A DNA stretch of 64,000 bases from SABI01 sp963663665 (GCA_963663665.2 CAXXKP010000001.1:434001-498000); one strand, 5' to 3'. Counted from the first letter of the stretch, positions 9,046 to 18,413 are shown. Numbers and translations: made by a program. Notes: generated by a model not told the origin, from the letters alone.

Positions 9046-10345
9046 TATGTAAAACCTCTTGTGGTACATGAGGACAGTTCGGTCCAAAATGTTTAAGCAT
9101 CACTAATGGTTCAACTTTGCTCAAATTTCTAATCAAGACACCATCAATTGCTGCTTTTTGTGAAACAAAGAATTCATCAGAACTCTGTTGCCCGAAATGA
9201 ATAACCGTTGGGCTCTCTGCATCATAAACACCAAATTTCCCATGACCTTGAATAACGATACATCCATAGGCTGCTCCATCCTTAATCAATGCACTCTTTC
9301 CAGGATTGATGGTCAACTCTTTAGCTGCAATATATGGGTTAGCATACGTAATCCACTTCGAAGTAAAATCCTCGGTCTCAACCTCTACGATTGGTTCTCG
9401 GTAGTAATGTTTTCTATAATGAGGATCCACATTTTTTTCCCAGTCAAGTAGTTCGATAACATCATCCAAGGATTTTGAACCTTCAGGTAATTCTTCATCA
9501 AGCATCTCTCGTGGATATACTTCACCTGAAACTATATTCTCATATACTGAGTTTACATCTGAATTCCATTGAGGCTCATACGTCAACACAGACGCAGGGG
9601 CGTGAATAACGCCTTCTGGGGTATACCAACCTGTTCCGAGCTTGATCCTAAATGCCCTTGATAAATCAGTAATTTTTGTATCATCTTCTGTAAATTTTGC
9701 AATTCGTTCTTTCACTTCTTCTTTTGTTACATCTGGATCAAACCCAAAATAGGTGTAATCACTCTCCCCAAGATGATTATTCAATTGTTTTGGAAAATAA
9801 TAGCACTCAGGCTTTCCCAATTTACCAACTCTGGCAGCATCAGGAAAACTAAGATGTACATGATGGAATAAAGGGGCTTGATTATCAAAAAACTTAGAAT
9901 ACATTGGCCATCCGTTATATTTTTCCATCAATTCTTCACCGACAAGGTCAGCACCAAGAACCTTTACTGCGTCTCGTAATGCAAATTTCACATCGGAATC
10001 GTAATCAACACATACATACGAAAGCCCCTCATCCATTTTTGCTGTGGGACCATTTTGTGCCGCAATCGTCGAGGAAAACCATCTTTCTGTAATAGATCCT
10101 CGTTCCATACCAAAGGCAAAATAATCATCTGGGTGAAGTTTCAAGCGTTTGCCAGCTTTGTTAAACCGTCTGGGAACAAAAGCAGGGAAAAGTCTAAAAA
10201 CACCTTCACCCTTTTCAAAAGTTGATTTGATTATATCCTGATCTTGGATGGCATCCTTTACCACAAGATTGCCAGTTTTCTTTCCTTCGGCAAGTTGCAC
10301 ATCAAGTTTCTCACTATTACTCATACACAATTCTTTCTCTGTCAT
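9038..10345 (-). CDS. Large cupin, mannose-6-phosphate-isomerase-like
   Basis: 435 residues, with AGGAGG at good spacing before the ATG at 10345. Metal-site-like motifs occur near the middle (FHHVHLSF followed by KPECYYFP), and a second cupin-like barrel lies near the C-terminus (YGCIVIQGHGKFGVYDAES). This matches large cupin proteins annotated as class I mannose-6-phosphate isomerase-like. No isomerase of a standard aldopentose family is otherwise present in the cluster, so I infer that it may isomerise the imported sugar; the sequence alone does not prove this. It is translationally coupled to the oxidoreductase downstream. The 278 nt between it and fucU contain no gene I can identify. Confidence 0.7.
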   Translation of the reverse strand: MTEKELCMSNSEKLDVQLAEGKKTGNLVVKDAIQDQDIIKSTFEKGEGVFRLFPAFVPRRFNKAGKRLKLHPDDYFAFGMERGSITERWFSSTIAAQNGPTAKMDEGLSYVCVDYDSDVKFALRDAVKVLGADLVGEELMEKYNGWPMYSKFFDNQAPLFHHVHLSFPDAARVGKLGKPECYYFPKQLNNHLGESDYTYFGFDPDVTKEEVKERIAKFTEDDTKITDLSRAFRIKLGTGWYTPEGVIHAPASVLTYEPQWNSDVNSVYENIVSGEVYPREMLDEELPEGSKSLDDVIELLDWEKNVDPHYRKHYYREPIVEVETEDFTSKWITYANPYIAAKELTINPGKSALIKDGAAYGCIVIQGHGKFGVYDAESPTVIHFGQQSSDEFFVSQKAAIDGVLIRNLSKVEPLVMLKHFGPNCPHVPQEVLHND

Positions 10346-10623
10346 TTTATCCTCCTAGGGTTATAAACGATTTTTAGATTCTAATTTGCTTTTGGCATTC
10401 AAGATTAACAATAGCTACTGGGAACTTCCAGTCTCATATTAATAAAAATACTTCATTTACCCATTGTAAACAATATCAGACTTACTGAACATTGTAGCAT
10501 TCATAGGTTCTGATATGAATACGTAATCCTTCGTGCTCATTATTTCCTTTTTATATATACTAAATCGTTAATTACTATGATTAGCATAATTATTTTCTTT
10601 GTAATATTACATCCTCTGATTCC

Positions 10624-11052
10624 TCAGCAGACACCTTTTTGAAGAATAATATTCCCATACCTTACAGTATCTCCAGTTTGGATAACCGTATAAGCATCTT
10701 CAGTCAATCTATAGAAATCCAGCCGATCCAAATATTCAAACTCTTTAAACGAATTATCTTTATCCCACAATTTAATAATCTGGCGATACGATTCCCATAT
10801 CTTGGGAATGGGTTCTGATGAGAGATTACGCATTAGTTTTACTGGGTTGGAAACGAAGGAATCTAATGGATATAGAGGAAGTATTGCTTGAAGAAGCTCT
10901 AAAATATACACGCTATCCATTCGAATCAACCTCTGTGCGTGTGCAGTTCCTGGAAAATTAGCATCTGTGATAACAAGGAAATCCGAATGGCCCATTTCCA
11001 TCATATGCTTTACTAAATCTGGTGGTAAAATTTCAGGTATACCTCTTAGCAT
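10624..11052 (-). CDS. fucU: RbsD/FucU-family sugar mutarotase
   Basis: 142 residues, the usual size for FucU. The family hallmarks are present: an N-terminal LRGIPEILPPDLVKHMMEMG, a conserved ITDANFPG stretch, and a C-terminal YGNIILQKG. These cytoplasmic decamers interconvert the alpha and beta anomers of imported sugars (L-fucose, D-ribose and relatives). It follows the binding-protein gene of the ABC importer after a stem-loop, so it presumably acts on the imported pentose or hexose. The choice of FucU over RbsD is by overall look. Confidence 0.88.
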   Translation of the reverse strand: MLRGIPEILPPDLVKHMMEMGHSDFLVITDANFPGTAHAQRLIRMDSVYILELLQAILPLYPLDSFVSNPVKLMRNLSSEPIPKIWESYRQIIKLWDKDNSFKEFEYLDRLDFYRLTEDAYTVIQTGDTVRYGNIILQKGVC

Positions 11053-11152
11053 TGTACTGATCCTCTTTTAAACAATTTCTAACACAATTAAGAAACATCG
11101 CCACAAAGTCTTATATATGTTCTTTGTAGACGATGCTTCCAGTTAAAATAAG

Positions 11153-11213
11153 TTGTCAATTGATGGATTTTCAAAATTGGAGAACACGGTAAGCATATCC
11201 ATTGAATTGACAA
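11153..11213 (-). repeat. Stem-loop after the sugar-binding-protein gene
   Basis: Inverted repeat TTGTCAATT (11153-11161) with AATTGACAA (11205-11213), extended inward by ATGGAT (11163-11168) with ATCCAT (11197-11202), giving about 15 pairs. It begins 14 nt past the stop of the binding-protein gene on the minus strand and lacks a T-run, so it is more likely an mRNA-stabilising or attenuating hairpin than a full terminator. Confidence 0.5.
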
Positions 11214-11226
11214 TCCCTATGAATAC

Positions 11227-12183
11227 TTATTTAGCAAGAGCCGCAACGCCGCCTGCAAGATACGCATCTACATTCTCAGCTGTGATGCCAACGAATGGGA
11301 TACGAGTATCAAACGTAAAGTCTTCTCCACGAGCAATCTTTACGGCAATTTCGATGGATCCACCACCCTGACCTGCAGCATCCTGTAATACAGAAATACC
11401 ATAGGTGCCAGCTTTAACAGCTTGAACAGCATCATCTATAGCATCAACACCACCTACCACAACGTCATCTCTACCTGCTGCGAGACATGCGGATAATGCA
11501 CCCATACCCATATCATCGTTCTCACAAATGATCGCGTCGAGGTCATCCCCATAAGTAGTTAGCCAGTCTTCTGCCAATGCCATAGCTTCATCACGTTTCC
11601 AGTTTGCTGTTTGTACTGAGAGAACATTGAAATGATCCAACATGCCAACAGCCTTAAAACCATTGTAACGTCCAACCTGACCGGATTGTCCCATAGGTCC
11701 TTCAATGATACATACATTCGATCCTGCAGGAATGTTTGCCATCATCCAAGTTCCAAGAATTTCACCAGACTCTTGATCTGTACATCCGACGAATGCAGTA
11801 TAATTTTGATCTGCAATATCACCATTACATACGATGATAGGAATACCAGCAGCATTACACATTGATACAACAGGCGCACTTCCCTCTACACTCTGAGGAA
11901 TTACGATAATTGCATCTACATCCTGTACAATGAAATTCTCGACATCACTAATTTGTGTGTTAACATCACCACGTGCATCAGCCATTAGCAACTTCACACC
12001 AAGTTCTTTTGCCTTTACAACTGCAGCGTCTGTAATGTTCTTTACAAATACATCAGAATTGTCTTTGCTTGAGAATCCAATCGTAATTTGATCCTTACCT
12101 TTACTTTCCGAACTACCCTGTGCAAAAACAAAGGATGCAACACAACAAATAATCATGATAGCAATTAATCTTTTTACCTTCAT
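11227..12183 (-). CDS. Sugar ABC transporter substrate-binding protein (RbsB type)
   Basis: 318 residues. A signal peptide ending near VFAQ, then the motif GSSESK, then a periplasmic-binding domain of the ribose/galactose/LacI type (IGFSSKDNSDVFVKNI, DAIIVIPQSVEG, NDDMGMGALSA). It captures the sugar outside the inner membrane for the ATPase/permease pair encoded upstream. There is no lipobox cysteine in the mature start. A GGAG-rich Shine-Dalgarno precedes the ATG. The cluster content (L-xylulose kinase, FucU) suggests a pentose such as L-lyxose or L-xylulose; this is inference. Confidence 0.93.
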   Translation of the reverse strand: MKVKRLIAIMIICCVASFVFAQGSSESKGKDQITIGFSSKDNSDVFVKNITDAAVVKAKELGVKLLMADARGDVNTQISDVENFIVQDVDAIIVIPQSVEGSAPVVSMCNAAGIPIIVCNGDIADQNYTAFVGCTDQESGEILGTWMMANIPAGSNVCIIEGPMGQSGQVGRYNGFKAVGMLDHFNVLSVQTANWKRDEAMALAEDWLTTYGDDLDAIICENDDMGMGALSACLAAGRDDVVVGGVDAIDDAVQAVKAGTYGISVLQDAAGQGGGSIEIAVKIARGEDFTFDTRIPFVGITAENVDAYLAGGVAALAK

Positions 12184-12239
12184 TTCCTTCTCCTTTAAAT
12201 ATATATTTCCTCGCTATATTAGCGTTGGAATTCTAACTA

Positions 12240-13196
12240 TTATTTCTTATCTCCCTTGCTCTTCATATCCACATAAACTGCGATGATTATCAGGCAGCCT
12301 TTCACAATCTGTTGATAGAATGAATTGATATTCAATAGATTCATTGAATTACTGAGCAAGCCAATCATCACGAATCCCAGCAAAGTCCCACTTATAGATC
12401 CGACACCACCATTCATACTCGTTCCACCGATAGCAACAGCAGCAATAGCATCTAATTCATAGCCCTCACCAGCGTTAGGTTGTCCCGAACTAATTCTGGC
12501 AGACAAAATCATTCCTACGATACAAGCACAGATTGCAGAAATGATATAAGCTGACATCTCAACTCGCTTAGTTTTAACACCAGATAATCGAGCAGCATTC
12601 TTATTTCCCCCAACTGCGAAGAAATACCTTCCGAATGTTGTATGATTTAGGATCACAAATCCAACCACACAAACAGATAGTAAGATGATGACTGGGATAG
12701 GAACTTTCCCTACATAGCCTTGACCTATTGCCTTGAAGGCAGAATTGTTGATGATATAAGGTCTCCCATCAGAGTAAGCTAAGGCAACTCCTCTTCCGAT
12801 GGTTAGTGTCGCGAGAGTCGCAACAAATGGTTGGAAGTTAAGGTAAGCAACAAGAGTGCCATTTAGAATACCAAATATTATGGCAACCCCTAGAGCAATC
12901 AAGCAAACAACAAACCAATGCATCCCCTGTTCTAATAAATTACCACAGACAACACTTACTACACCAACTACAGCACCTACAGAGAGATCAATATCTCCAA
13001 GAAGAATAACAAAGGTCATTCCTACTGCAATAATCCCATTGATAGAAATCTGCCTAAAAATATTTGTCATATTCTTTGATGTCATGAATACAGGAGAGAG
13101 AAAACTCATCAAACCTACAATAATCAAAACAACGGCTACCAATGCGAATCGTGGCAATATACTCTTAAACTCTTGTTTATTTAAATTAAGATTCAT
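12240..13196 (-). CDS. Sugar ABC transporter permease (RbsC type)
   Basis: 318-residue hydrophobic protein with eight to ten membrane segments and the BPD_transp_2 signature (GDIDLSVGAVVG near residue 66, AIGGTSMNGGVGS near 255). It forms the channel of the monosaccharide importer. The ATG lies inside the end of the ATPase gene (11-nt overlap) with GGAGGGG before it, so the two are translationally coupled. Length is normal. Confidence 0.95.
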   Translation of the reverse strand: MNLNLNKQEFKSILPRFALVAVVLIIVGLMSFLSPVFMTSKNMTNIFRQISINGIIAVGMTFVILLGDIDLSVGAVVGVVSVVCGNLLEQGMHWFVVCLIALGVAIIFGILNGTLVAYLNFQPFVATLATLTIGRGVALAYSDGRPYIINNSAFKAIGQGYVGKVPIPVIILLSVCVVGFVILNHTTFGRYFFAVGGNKNAARLSGVKTKRVEMSAYIISAICACIVGMILSARISSGQPNAGEGYELDAIAAVAIGGTSMNGGVGSISGTLLGFVMIGLLSNSMNLLNINSFYQQIVKGCLIIIAVYVDMKSKGDKK

Positions 13197-14709
13197 TTAG
13201 AACCCCTCCAAAGGCCATACTCAAAATTTTATGTTGAGAAAAATCATTTTTATCAACAAGTTCTCCCATGACTTTTCCACCTGCCATTACAAGTATCCGA
13301 TCAGCCATGCCAATTAATTCAGGTAATTCTGAAGAAATCATAATAATAGCAATTCCTTGTTTCGCTAATTCAATCATAATGTTGTAAATAGTTGATTTAG
13401 CGCCGACATCAATACCTCTGGTAGGTTCATCCATGATAAGAACCTTCGGTTTTGACATTAAAGATTTTGCTAAAACAGCTTTCTGTTGGTTCCCCCCTGA
13501 AAGACTCCCAATATCTTCTTCAATGCTGTTCATTTTAATAGTCATATCCCTTGCATATTTTTTGCAGACAGTTTTCTCCAATGATTTATTCAGGAAACAA
13601 CCAGTGGATATCTGCTCAAGATTTTGTAAGGCAATATTCTCTCGAATACTTCTCCCAAACACCAACCCGAGCTCCTTTCGGTCTTCTGAGGCAATAATGA
13701 TATGGTTTTTAATGGCATCTGATGGGTGTTTTATCTCAATTTTCTTGCCTTCAAGATAAATCTCCCCAGAATCTAGTTTATCGTACCCTACCAGTGCCTG
13801 CATTACCTCACTTCTCCCTGCACCTACAAGCCCTGCTAAACCTAGAATCTCGCCTGTTCTAACCGATAAATTAAAGTCCTCAAAAACGCCTTTAATATTC
13901 ATCTTTTTTAATTCAAGAACCACATCCCCTTTTTCAGCAGTATTGTGAGGATATCCTCGTTCGAGTTCCCGACCAACCATCATATTGATAAGCTTTTGAT
14001 GGGATGCAGTCTCTGTTTGCACACATCCTATAAAATTCCCATCTCTTAAGACAGAAATCCTGTCAGAGATCTGGAACACTTCTGCCATACGGTGAGAGAT
14101 ATATATAATCCCAACTTTTTGAGCTCTTAAATTTGCGATTATTTTAAATAGAACTTCTGATTCTTTATCTGACAAAGAAGAAGTAGGTTCGTCCATGATG
14201 ATTATTTTAGAATTGTAGGAAACTGCTTTGATAATCTCCACCATTTGAATCTGTGCGATATTCAAGGTTTTCATCTTCATTGTGGGTTTTATATACTCAG
14301 AGACCTCATACCTTTCAAGAAGCTGGCTTGTACTATTATTCACTGCCTTTCGGTCCATAAAAGGCAAGCCCTTAATTTTCCTTTTTTCCCGCCCAAGAAA
14401 TATATTTTCAGCTACAGTCATTTCTGGAATTGGAGATAATTCCTGATGTATCATTGATATTCCTGCGTACAATGATTCACTGGGCTCTTTAAAATCCACT
14501 TCATTTCCATCAATCAAGATACTTCCAGAGTCTTTTGTATATATCCCCATAATTATCTTCATCAATGTTGATTTTCCAGCTCCATTTTCACCCATCAAAG
14601 CGTGCACTTCACCAGGGAGCACCGTCAAACCAGCATGATCAAGAACTCTAACTCCTGAAAATGATTTACATATTTCACGAGCTTCAAGCAAATAATTATC
14701 GTTTGTCAC
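13186..14709 (-). CDS. Sugar ABC transporter ATP-binding protein (RbsA type)
   Basis: 507 residues with two fused nucleotide-binding domains, as in RbsA/XylG/AraG. The first has Walker A GENGAGKST and Walker B IIIMDEPTS; the second has a degenerate Walker A (GLVGAGRSE), signature LSGGNQQKAVLAK and Walker B VLIMDEPTRG. It energises uptake through the adjacent permease. The start is GTG at 14709 behind AAGGAG. A possible 50-residue peptide ends 24 nt upstream. Confidence 0.95.
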   Translation of the reverse strand: MTNDNYLLEAREICKSFSGVRVLDHAGLTVLPGEVHALMGENGAGKSTLMKIIMGIYTKDSGSILIDGNEVDFKEPSESLYAGISMIHQELSPIPEMTVAENIFLGREKRKIKGLPFMDRKAVNNSTSQLLERYEVSEYIKPTMKMKTLNIAQIQMVEIIKAVSYNSKIIIMDEPTSSLSDKESEVLFKIIANLRAQKVGIIYISHRMAEVFQISDRISVLRDGNFIGCVQTETASHQKLINMMVGRELERGYPHNTAEKGDVVLELKKMNIKGVFEDFNLSVRTGEILGLAGLVGAGRSEVMQALVGYDKLDSGEIYLEGKKIEIKHPSDAIKNHIIIASEDRKELGLVFGRSIRENIALQNLEQISTGCFLNKSLEKTVCKKYARDMTIKMNSIEEDIGSLSGGNQQKAVLAKSLMSKPKVLIMDEPTRGIDVGAKSTIYNIMIELAKQGIAIIMISSELPELIGMADRILVMAGGKVMGELVDKNDFSQHKILSMAFGGVLNES

Positions 14710-14733
14710 TTTTTAAAACTCCTTGCTGTAGAA

Positions 14734-14886
14734 TTAACGAGATAAATCTTGGTTAATCGAAAAATGTTTAAAGATTACAATATGACCAGGTGTACAGTCA
14801 TTTATAATTACAACACCATTTTTCGTAGATTCTTCTTCTACAAAATCCTCGTTATATAACATCTCGTACACCTCATTTATGCGCAT
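14734..14886 (-). CDS. Small protein of unknown function upstream of the sugar ABC genes
   Basis: A 50-codon frame (MRINEVYEML...INQDLSR). I do not recognise it. An inner ATG at codon 9 has GAGG about 8 nt upstream and would give 42 residues. The sequence is mixed charged and hydrophobic, with a beta-like core GVVIINDCTPGHIVIFKHF, and has no signal peptide. It is collinear with the ABC operon and ends 24 nt before the ATPase start, so it could be a leader peptide, a real small protein or the tail of a decayed gene. Confidence 0.35.
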   Translation of the reverse strand: MRINEVYEMLYNEDFVEEESTKNGVVIINDCTPGHIVIFKHFSINQDLSR

Positions 14887-14953
14887 TAACCACTTGAAGG
14901 AGAATGAGAAATAATCCTATCGATAGTTAATTAGTGATTGCATTCTAAATAAA

Positions 14954-14965
14954 AAAAACGTTTTT
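14954..14965. promoter_or_regulatory. LacI-type operator upstream of the ABC operon
   Basis: Perfect 12-bp palindrome AAAAACGTTTTT, about 250 nt upstream of the ATPase start and 68 nt upstream of the small frame. Centre CG with A/T arms, as in LacI/GalR/RbsR/CcpA-family operators. Confidence 0.55.
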
Positions 14966-15071
14966 GTAAAGATTTATTTTCATAAATCGTATTTTTTGGT
15001 TTTTTCTTAGCAATTTCTTTAAATTTCAGCATAAAACCCAGCTTAAATGGTGATAGTATCATCAATAAAGC

Positions 15072-15081
15072 AAAACGTTTT
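15072..15081. promoter_or_regulatory. Second LacI-type operator upstream of the ABC operon
   Basis: Palindrome AAAACGTTTT, centred 117 nt from the neighbouring site at 14954-14965. Paired operators at this distance could allow looping by a tetrameric or dimeric regulator; that part is inference. Confidence 0.5.
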
Positions 15082-15385
15082 TTCTAGAGAGAACAAGAAT
15101 AATATGTGTCTTATTGTTTGTAAAGAAATACTCTCTACTTTCCTTGTTTTCTAATCAGTCATCCCTTGAGACCAAAATTCTCCTATAAACATTTTTTTCA
15201 ACTCAAATCTATTTGTCTAATTCATAATAATTTTTCTCATAACTTCAAGCATATTCTTTTCTTTAATTCATCAATAAAAATCAGAATTTAATTAAAATGA
15301 ACTCTCTTTATGGTCAATATTTTCTCATAAAATAGGAATCGTGAAGGGAATGTCCTTTTTTACAACTCATACTAATTTTTAAATG

Positions 15386-16915
15386 TTAGTTTTCCTGAAT
15401 TAATGAATACTCTTTCCAGATAGGGTCTAACGTATCAATGAGTTTTATATATAAGCCATACTTTTTCTCATATGCCTTCACATTTTCTTCAATGGGGCTT
15501 ACGAGATGTGATATTCTTGTCATATTCATTGCAGCTGTTTGAATATCTGGATAATCACCACAGGCAACAGATGCCGCCATAGCACATCCCAAGGTTCCTG
15601 TTTCGTTCGCTTCAACGGTTTCTACATCAATTTTCATTACATCAGCAAAAATCTGTGTCCATATTTTTGAATGTGCAGCTCCGCCTGCAAGATGAATGGA
15701 TTTTGGATAGCTCTCTCTTGTAGCTAAAAGCTTTTCAAAATGATATTTGTGAGAAAAAGCAATGCCTTCATATACACTCCTCAAAATATGTGCTCGTGTA
15801 TGATAATTACTCAATCCAACAAAACAGCCCATTGCATTGGGATTTACATTACTTGCCATCAAAAAGGGAAAGAAAGTAGGACAGAAATCTTGGGCTCTAA
15901 GGCTTCCAACAAGCTCATCCCCTTTGGCGTATATATTCATTCCTTCGGTTTTGCACTGTTGAACAAATTCTGGCATCAATGTCTTGATAAACCATTCGTT
16001 ATTCCCAGCTGAAGTTGCACTACTCTCTTCAATCAAGTAGTATCCAGGCATGCAAAACAAGGAATTCATCATAATCTTGCCATCAAGGACTGGCTCCTTT
16101 CTGATATATTCATTAATACTCCAGGTACCAGCAATCATACAAACATGGTCTTCATCCGTTACATTTACAGCCAAAGCACAGGCATCAATATCAAACATTC
16201 CTCCTGCGACAGGAGTTCCTGCTAAAAGCCCTGTTAATGAAGCAACCTCTTCAGTTATCTTTCCACATACATCAAAAGAGCCTTTAAGAGGAGGAAGGGC
16301 ATGCATCAAATCCTCTAATCCAAATAATTCCATGAGATGTATATCATACTGTTCTGTATTGAGATTAAGGAGATTTGCTCCTGAATAATCTGTCTTCTCA
16401 GCATATGCTTCACCTGTTAAACGAAATCGGATATAGTCTTTGCATTCAAAGATCCATTGTAGATTTATTAACGTTTCAGGTTCATTATCCTTAAGCCAAG
16501 CAAGAAGAGAAACTGGCTGACAAGCCAATATGTGTTGACAAGAAAGTTTAAAAACTTTCTCCTCAGTCCCATCAGCAATCCATCGATCCACATACTCTTG
16601 GGCACGCCTGTCCGTTGATATAATACCATTTCTTGCTGGTTTTCCACTCCTATCCCAAAGATATAATCCTTTACCATGGCCACAACAAGCTAAAGCAGCT
16701 ATGTCGTGAGCATCAATATTTGATTTTGCAATAACATCTTTAATAACCATGCAATTTGCTTCCCACATCTCTTCCATGTCTCTTTCAGTAAATCCTGGCC
16801 GTGATGTAATCATTTTTGTATCAGTTGAAACAGTGCAAACCTCTTTCCCTTCCAAAGTAAATAAAGAAGCTTTCGTGCTTGTCCCACCATTGTCTAATCC
16901 AAGATAATACTTCAA
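15386..16915 (-). CDS. lyxK: FGGY-family carbohydrate kinase, L-xylulose kinase-like
   Basis: 509 residues. N-terminal phosphate loop GLDNGGTSTKASLF, then CGHGKGLYLWDRSGKPARN and ISTDRRAQEYVDRW, then PVAGGMFDIDACAL and the second ATPase-fold motif HLAGGAAHSKIW. It follows E. coli L-xylulose kinase LyxK closely in remembered landmarks (QGKGLFLLDKN, LSSDRRAMEIVRRW, FDVVSTAL), more than xylulokinase or ribulokinase. It would convert L-xylulose to L-xylulose-5-phosphate. The start is a TTG with GGAGG 8 nt upstream. An AAAACGTTTT operator beside a TATAAT hexamer lies about 50 nt upstream. The next enzyme expected, a 4-epimerase, survives here only as a pseudogene. Confidence 0.85.
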   Translation of the reverse strand: MKYYLGLDNGGTSTKASLFTLEGKEVCTVSTDTKMITSRPGFTERDMEEMWEANCMVIKDVIAKSNIDAHDIAALACCGHGKGLYLWDRSGKPARNGIISTDRRAQEYVDRWIADGTEEKVFKLSCQHILACQPVSLLAWLKDNEPETLINLQWIFECKDYIRFRLTGEAYAEKTDYSGANLLNLNTEQYDIHLMELFGLEDLMHALPPLKGSFDVCGKITEEVASLTGLLAGTPVAGGMFDIDACALAVNVTDEDHVCMIAGTWSINEYIRKEPVLDGKIMMNSLFCMPGYYLIEESSATSAGNNEWFIKTLMPEFVQQCKTEGMNIYAKGDELVGSLRAQDFCPTFFPFLMASNVNPNAMGCFVGLSNYHTRAHILRSVYEGIAFSHKYHFEKLLATRESYPKSIHLAGGAAHSKIWTQIFADVMKIDVETVEANETGTLGCAMAASVACGDYPDIQTAAMNMTRISHLVSPIEENVKAYEKKYGLYIKLIDTLDPIWKEYSLIQEN

Positions 16916-16962
16916 TGTTGCTACCTCCAGTTTATTATTGCCGCTATTAGCATTAAATTATA

Positions 16963-16972
16963 AAAACGTTTT
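16963..16972. promoter_or_regulatory. LacI-type operator at the kinase promoter
   Basis: AAAACGTTTT immediately upstream, on the minus strand, of a TATAAT hexamer and 48 nt from the kinase start codon. Placement inside the core promoter predicts repression. Confidence 0.6.
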
Positions 16973-17170
16973 AGTCAAGTATTATTTTTAAATTAATATT
17001 TCAACTTATTCTAAGAAAAGAATAATCATAAACAATAAAAATAATCCCATAAAGACACCTGCTACTAACAATATTGCTAAAATTTTCCTTTATTTAAAAA
17101 ACAAATTAGTTGATAATTAGAAATAACCTTAGAGATTATTTTTGCTTAATTCGCAATATATTTTATATTT

Positions 17171-17184
17171 TAAAAACGTTTTTA
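17171..17184. promoter_or_regulatory. Distal LacI-type operator upstream of the kinase
   Basis: The best of the set: a perfect 14-bp palindrome TAAAAACGTTTTTA, about 208 nt upstream of the proximal site. Confidence 0.55.
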
Positions 17185-17529
17185 TTATTACAATTCTTAC
17201 TATTTGAAAAAAATTACAGCCTTATTACCAAAAAAACTCACTGTAACAGACCAATAAATATACCATTCCTGAAATATTGAAATAAGTAATATAGTATTCT
17301 AGTGTGATATTTTATATTATTTATCAAGCATATTTAGAATAGTATCTGTATGTGAAAGAGAATTTAGCCTTTTATTAACTAAATAAATTAAGCACTTATA
17401 GAAGGATTATGCTAGATAACAAGAATTCAACTGTATGATTAAGTGATAAAATTATATATATTCCAAATCTTGTAAATGATGAAGAAAAATTGTTGTGAAA
17501 AATAAGTCCATCACAGACGTGTAAATTAG

Positions 17530-17555
17530 AAAACCCCTCTTCTTAGTTTGAAGAG
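17530..17555 (-). terminator. Possible terminator of the GntR-controlled operon
   Basis: Minus-strand stem CTCTTC / GAAGAG (17537-17542 with 17550-17555) with a 7-nt loop, followed by GGGG and a TTTT. It lies 30 nt past the stop of the last SDR. The stem is short, so confidence is limited. Confidence 0.4.
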
Positions 17556-17584
17556 AGATTTGAACTACTCGCAAAATGTTTTAG

Positions 17585-18385
17585 TTACGGTTGTTTACCA
17601 ATATATGCAAGTATTCCCCCATCCACATAAAGAACATGACCATTAACAAAATCAGAGGCTCTAGAAGCAAGAAAGAGTGCTGGACCAGTTAAATCGTCAG
17701 GAGTTCCCCACCTTTGAGCAGGAGTTTTTGCAATAATGAAGCTGTCAAATGGATGACGGGTTCCGTCGGGGAGCTTCTCACGAAGCGGTGTTGTTTGAGG
17801 CGTTGCGATATATCCAGGACCAATCCCATTACACTGTATGTTATACTTGCCATATTCACTACAAATATTCCTTGTAAGCATTTTCAAGCCACCTTTGGCA
17901 GCAGCATAAGCACTGACAGTTTCTCTTCCAAGCTCACTCATCATTGAGCAAATGTTAATAATCTTGCCACACTTACGCTCCATCATCGAAGGAAGAACAG
18001 CCTTTGCAACAATGAACGGTGCCGTAAGATCGATATCAATAACCTTACGGCAATCAGAAACATCCATTTCGTGCATTGGAATGCGACGAATTATTCCAGC
18101 ATTGTTTACGACGATGTCGATACCACCCTAGGCATGCTCTGCTTCCTTGAATGCCTCCTGCAAAGATTCCAAAGAGGATACATCACATTTCAACGCAAGG
18201 AAGGCACCTGCTTCAATAAAGGGATTGTATTCTGTAGTAAAAACTTGTAGTTCATTGGGTAAAACATCAAGAACCATAACATTACAACCTTGTTCAAGAA
18301 ACAATTTTGCTATGTCCTTTCCTATTCCACGAGCTCCACCAGTGACAACTGCACAATGACCTTTCAAGGATAGTTTTGTAGGCAT
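17585..18385 (-). pseudogene. SDR-family gluconate 5-dehydrogenase-like, interrupted by in-frame TAG
   Basis: One continuous frame of about 266 codons broken by a single TAG at 18128-18130. The upstream half has the SDR cofactor motif TGGARGIGKDIA; the downstream half resumes exactly where expected with GGIDIVVNNAGIIRR, then the catalytic Ser-Tyr-Lys (SMMSELG...YAAAKGG) and LYVDGG. It resembles gluconate 5-dehydrogenase/IdnO types and its neighbour at 19.5-20.2 kb. No frameshift is needed. Either this is a recent nonsense mutation or a sequencing error. Readthrough cannot be excluded but nothing else supports it. As last gene of the operon it may be dispensable, with two intact SDRs upstream. 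Confidence 0.8.
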
Positions 18386-18413
18386 GTACCTTCTCTCTTA
18401 GATATTTTCCCCT

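Larger units (their letters stand above)
14887..15385. other. Regulatory interval between kinase and ABC genes
   Basis: 499 nt, very AT-rich, no gene. It holds two AAAACGTTTT-type operators (listed separately) and presumably the ABC operon promoter. I see no convincing terminator for the kinase gene in it. Confidence 0.5.
16916..17536. other. Regulatory interval upstream of the L-xylulose kinase
   Basis: About 620 nt, strongly AT-rich, with no frame that looks coding. It holds two LacI-type operators (16963-16972 and 17171-17184) and a TATAAT hexamer next to the first, probably the kinase promoter. Confidence 0.5.

Noticed and set aside
17585..18385. Selenocysteine or pyrrolysine recoding of the SDR amber codon
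   Set aside because: The stop is TAG so selenocysteine is excluded; the SDR has no functional residue at this position and no pyl gene is visible in the window.
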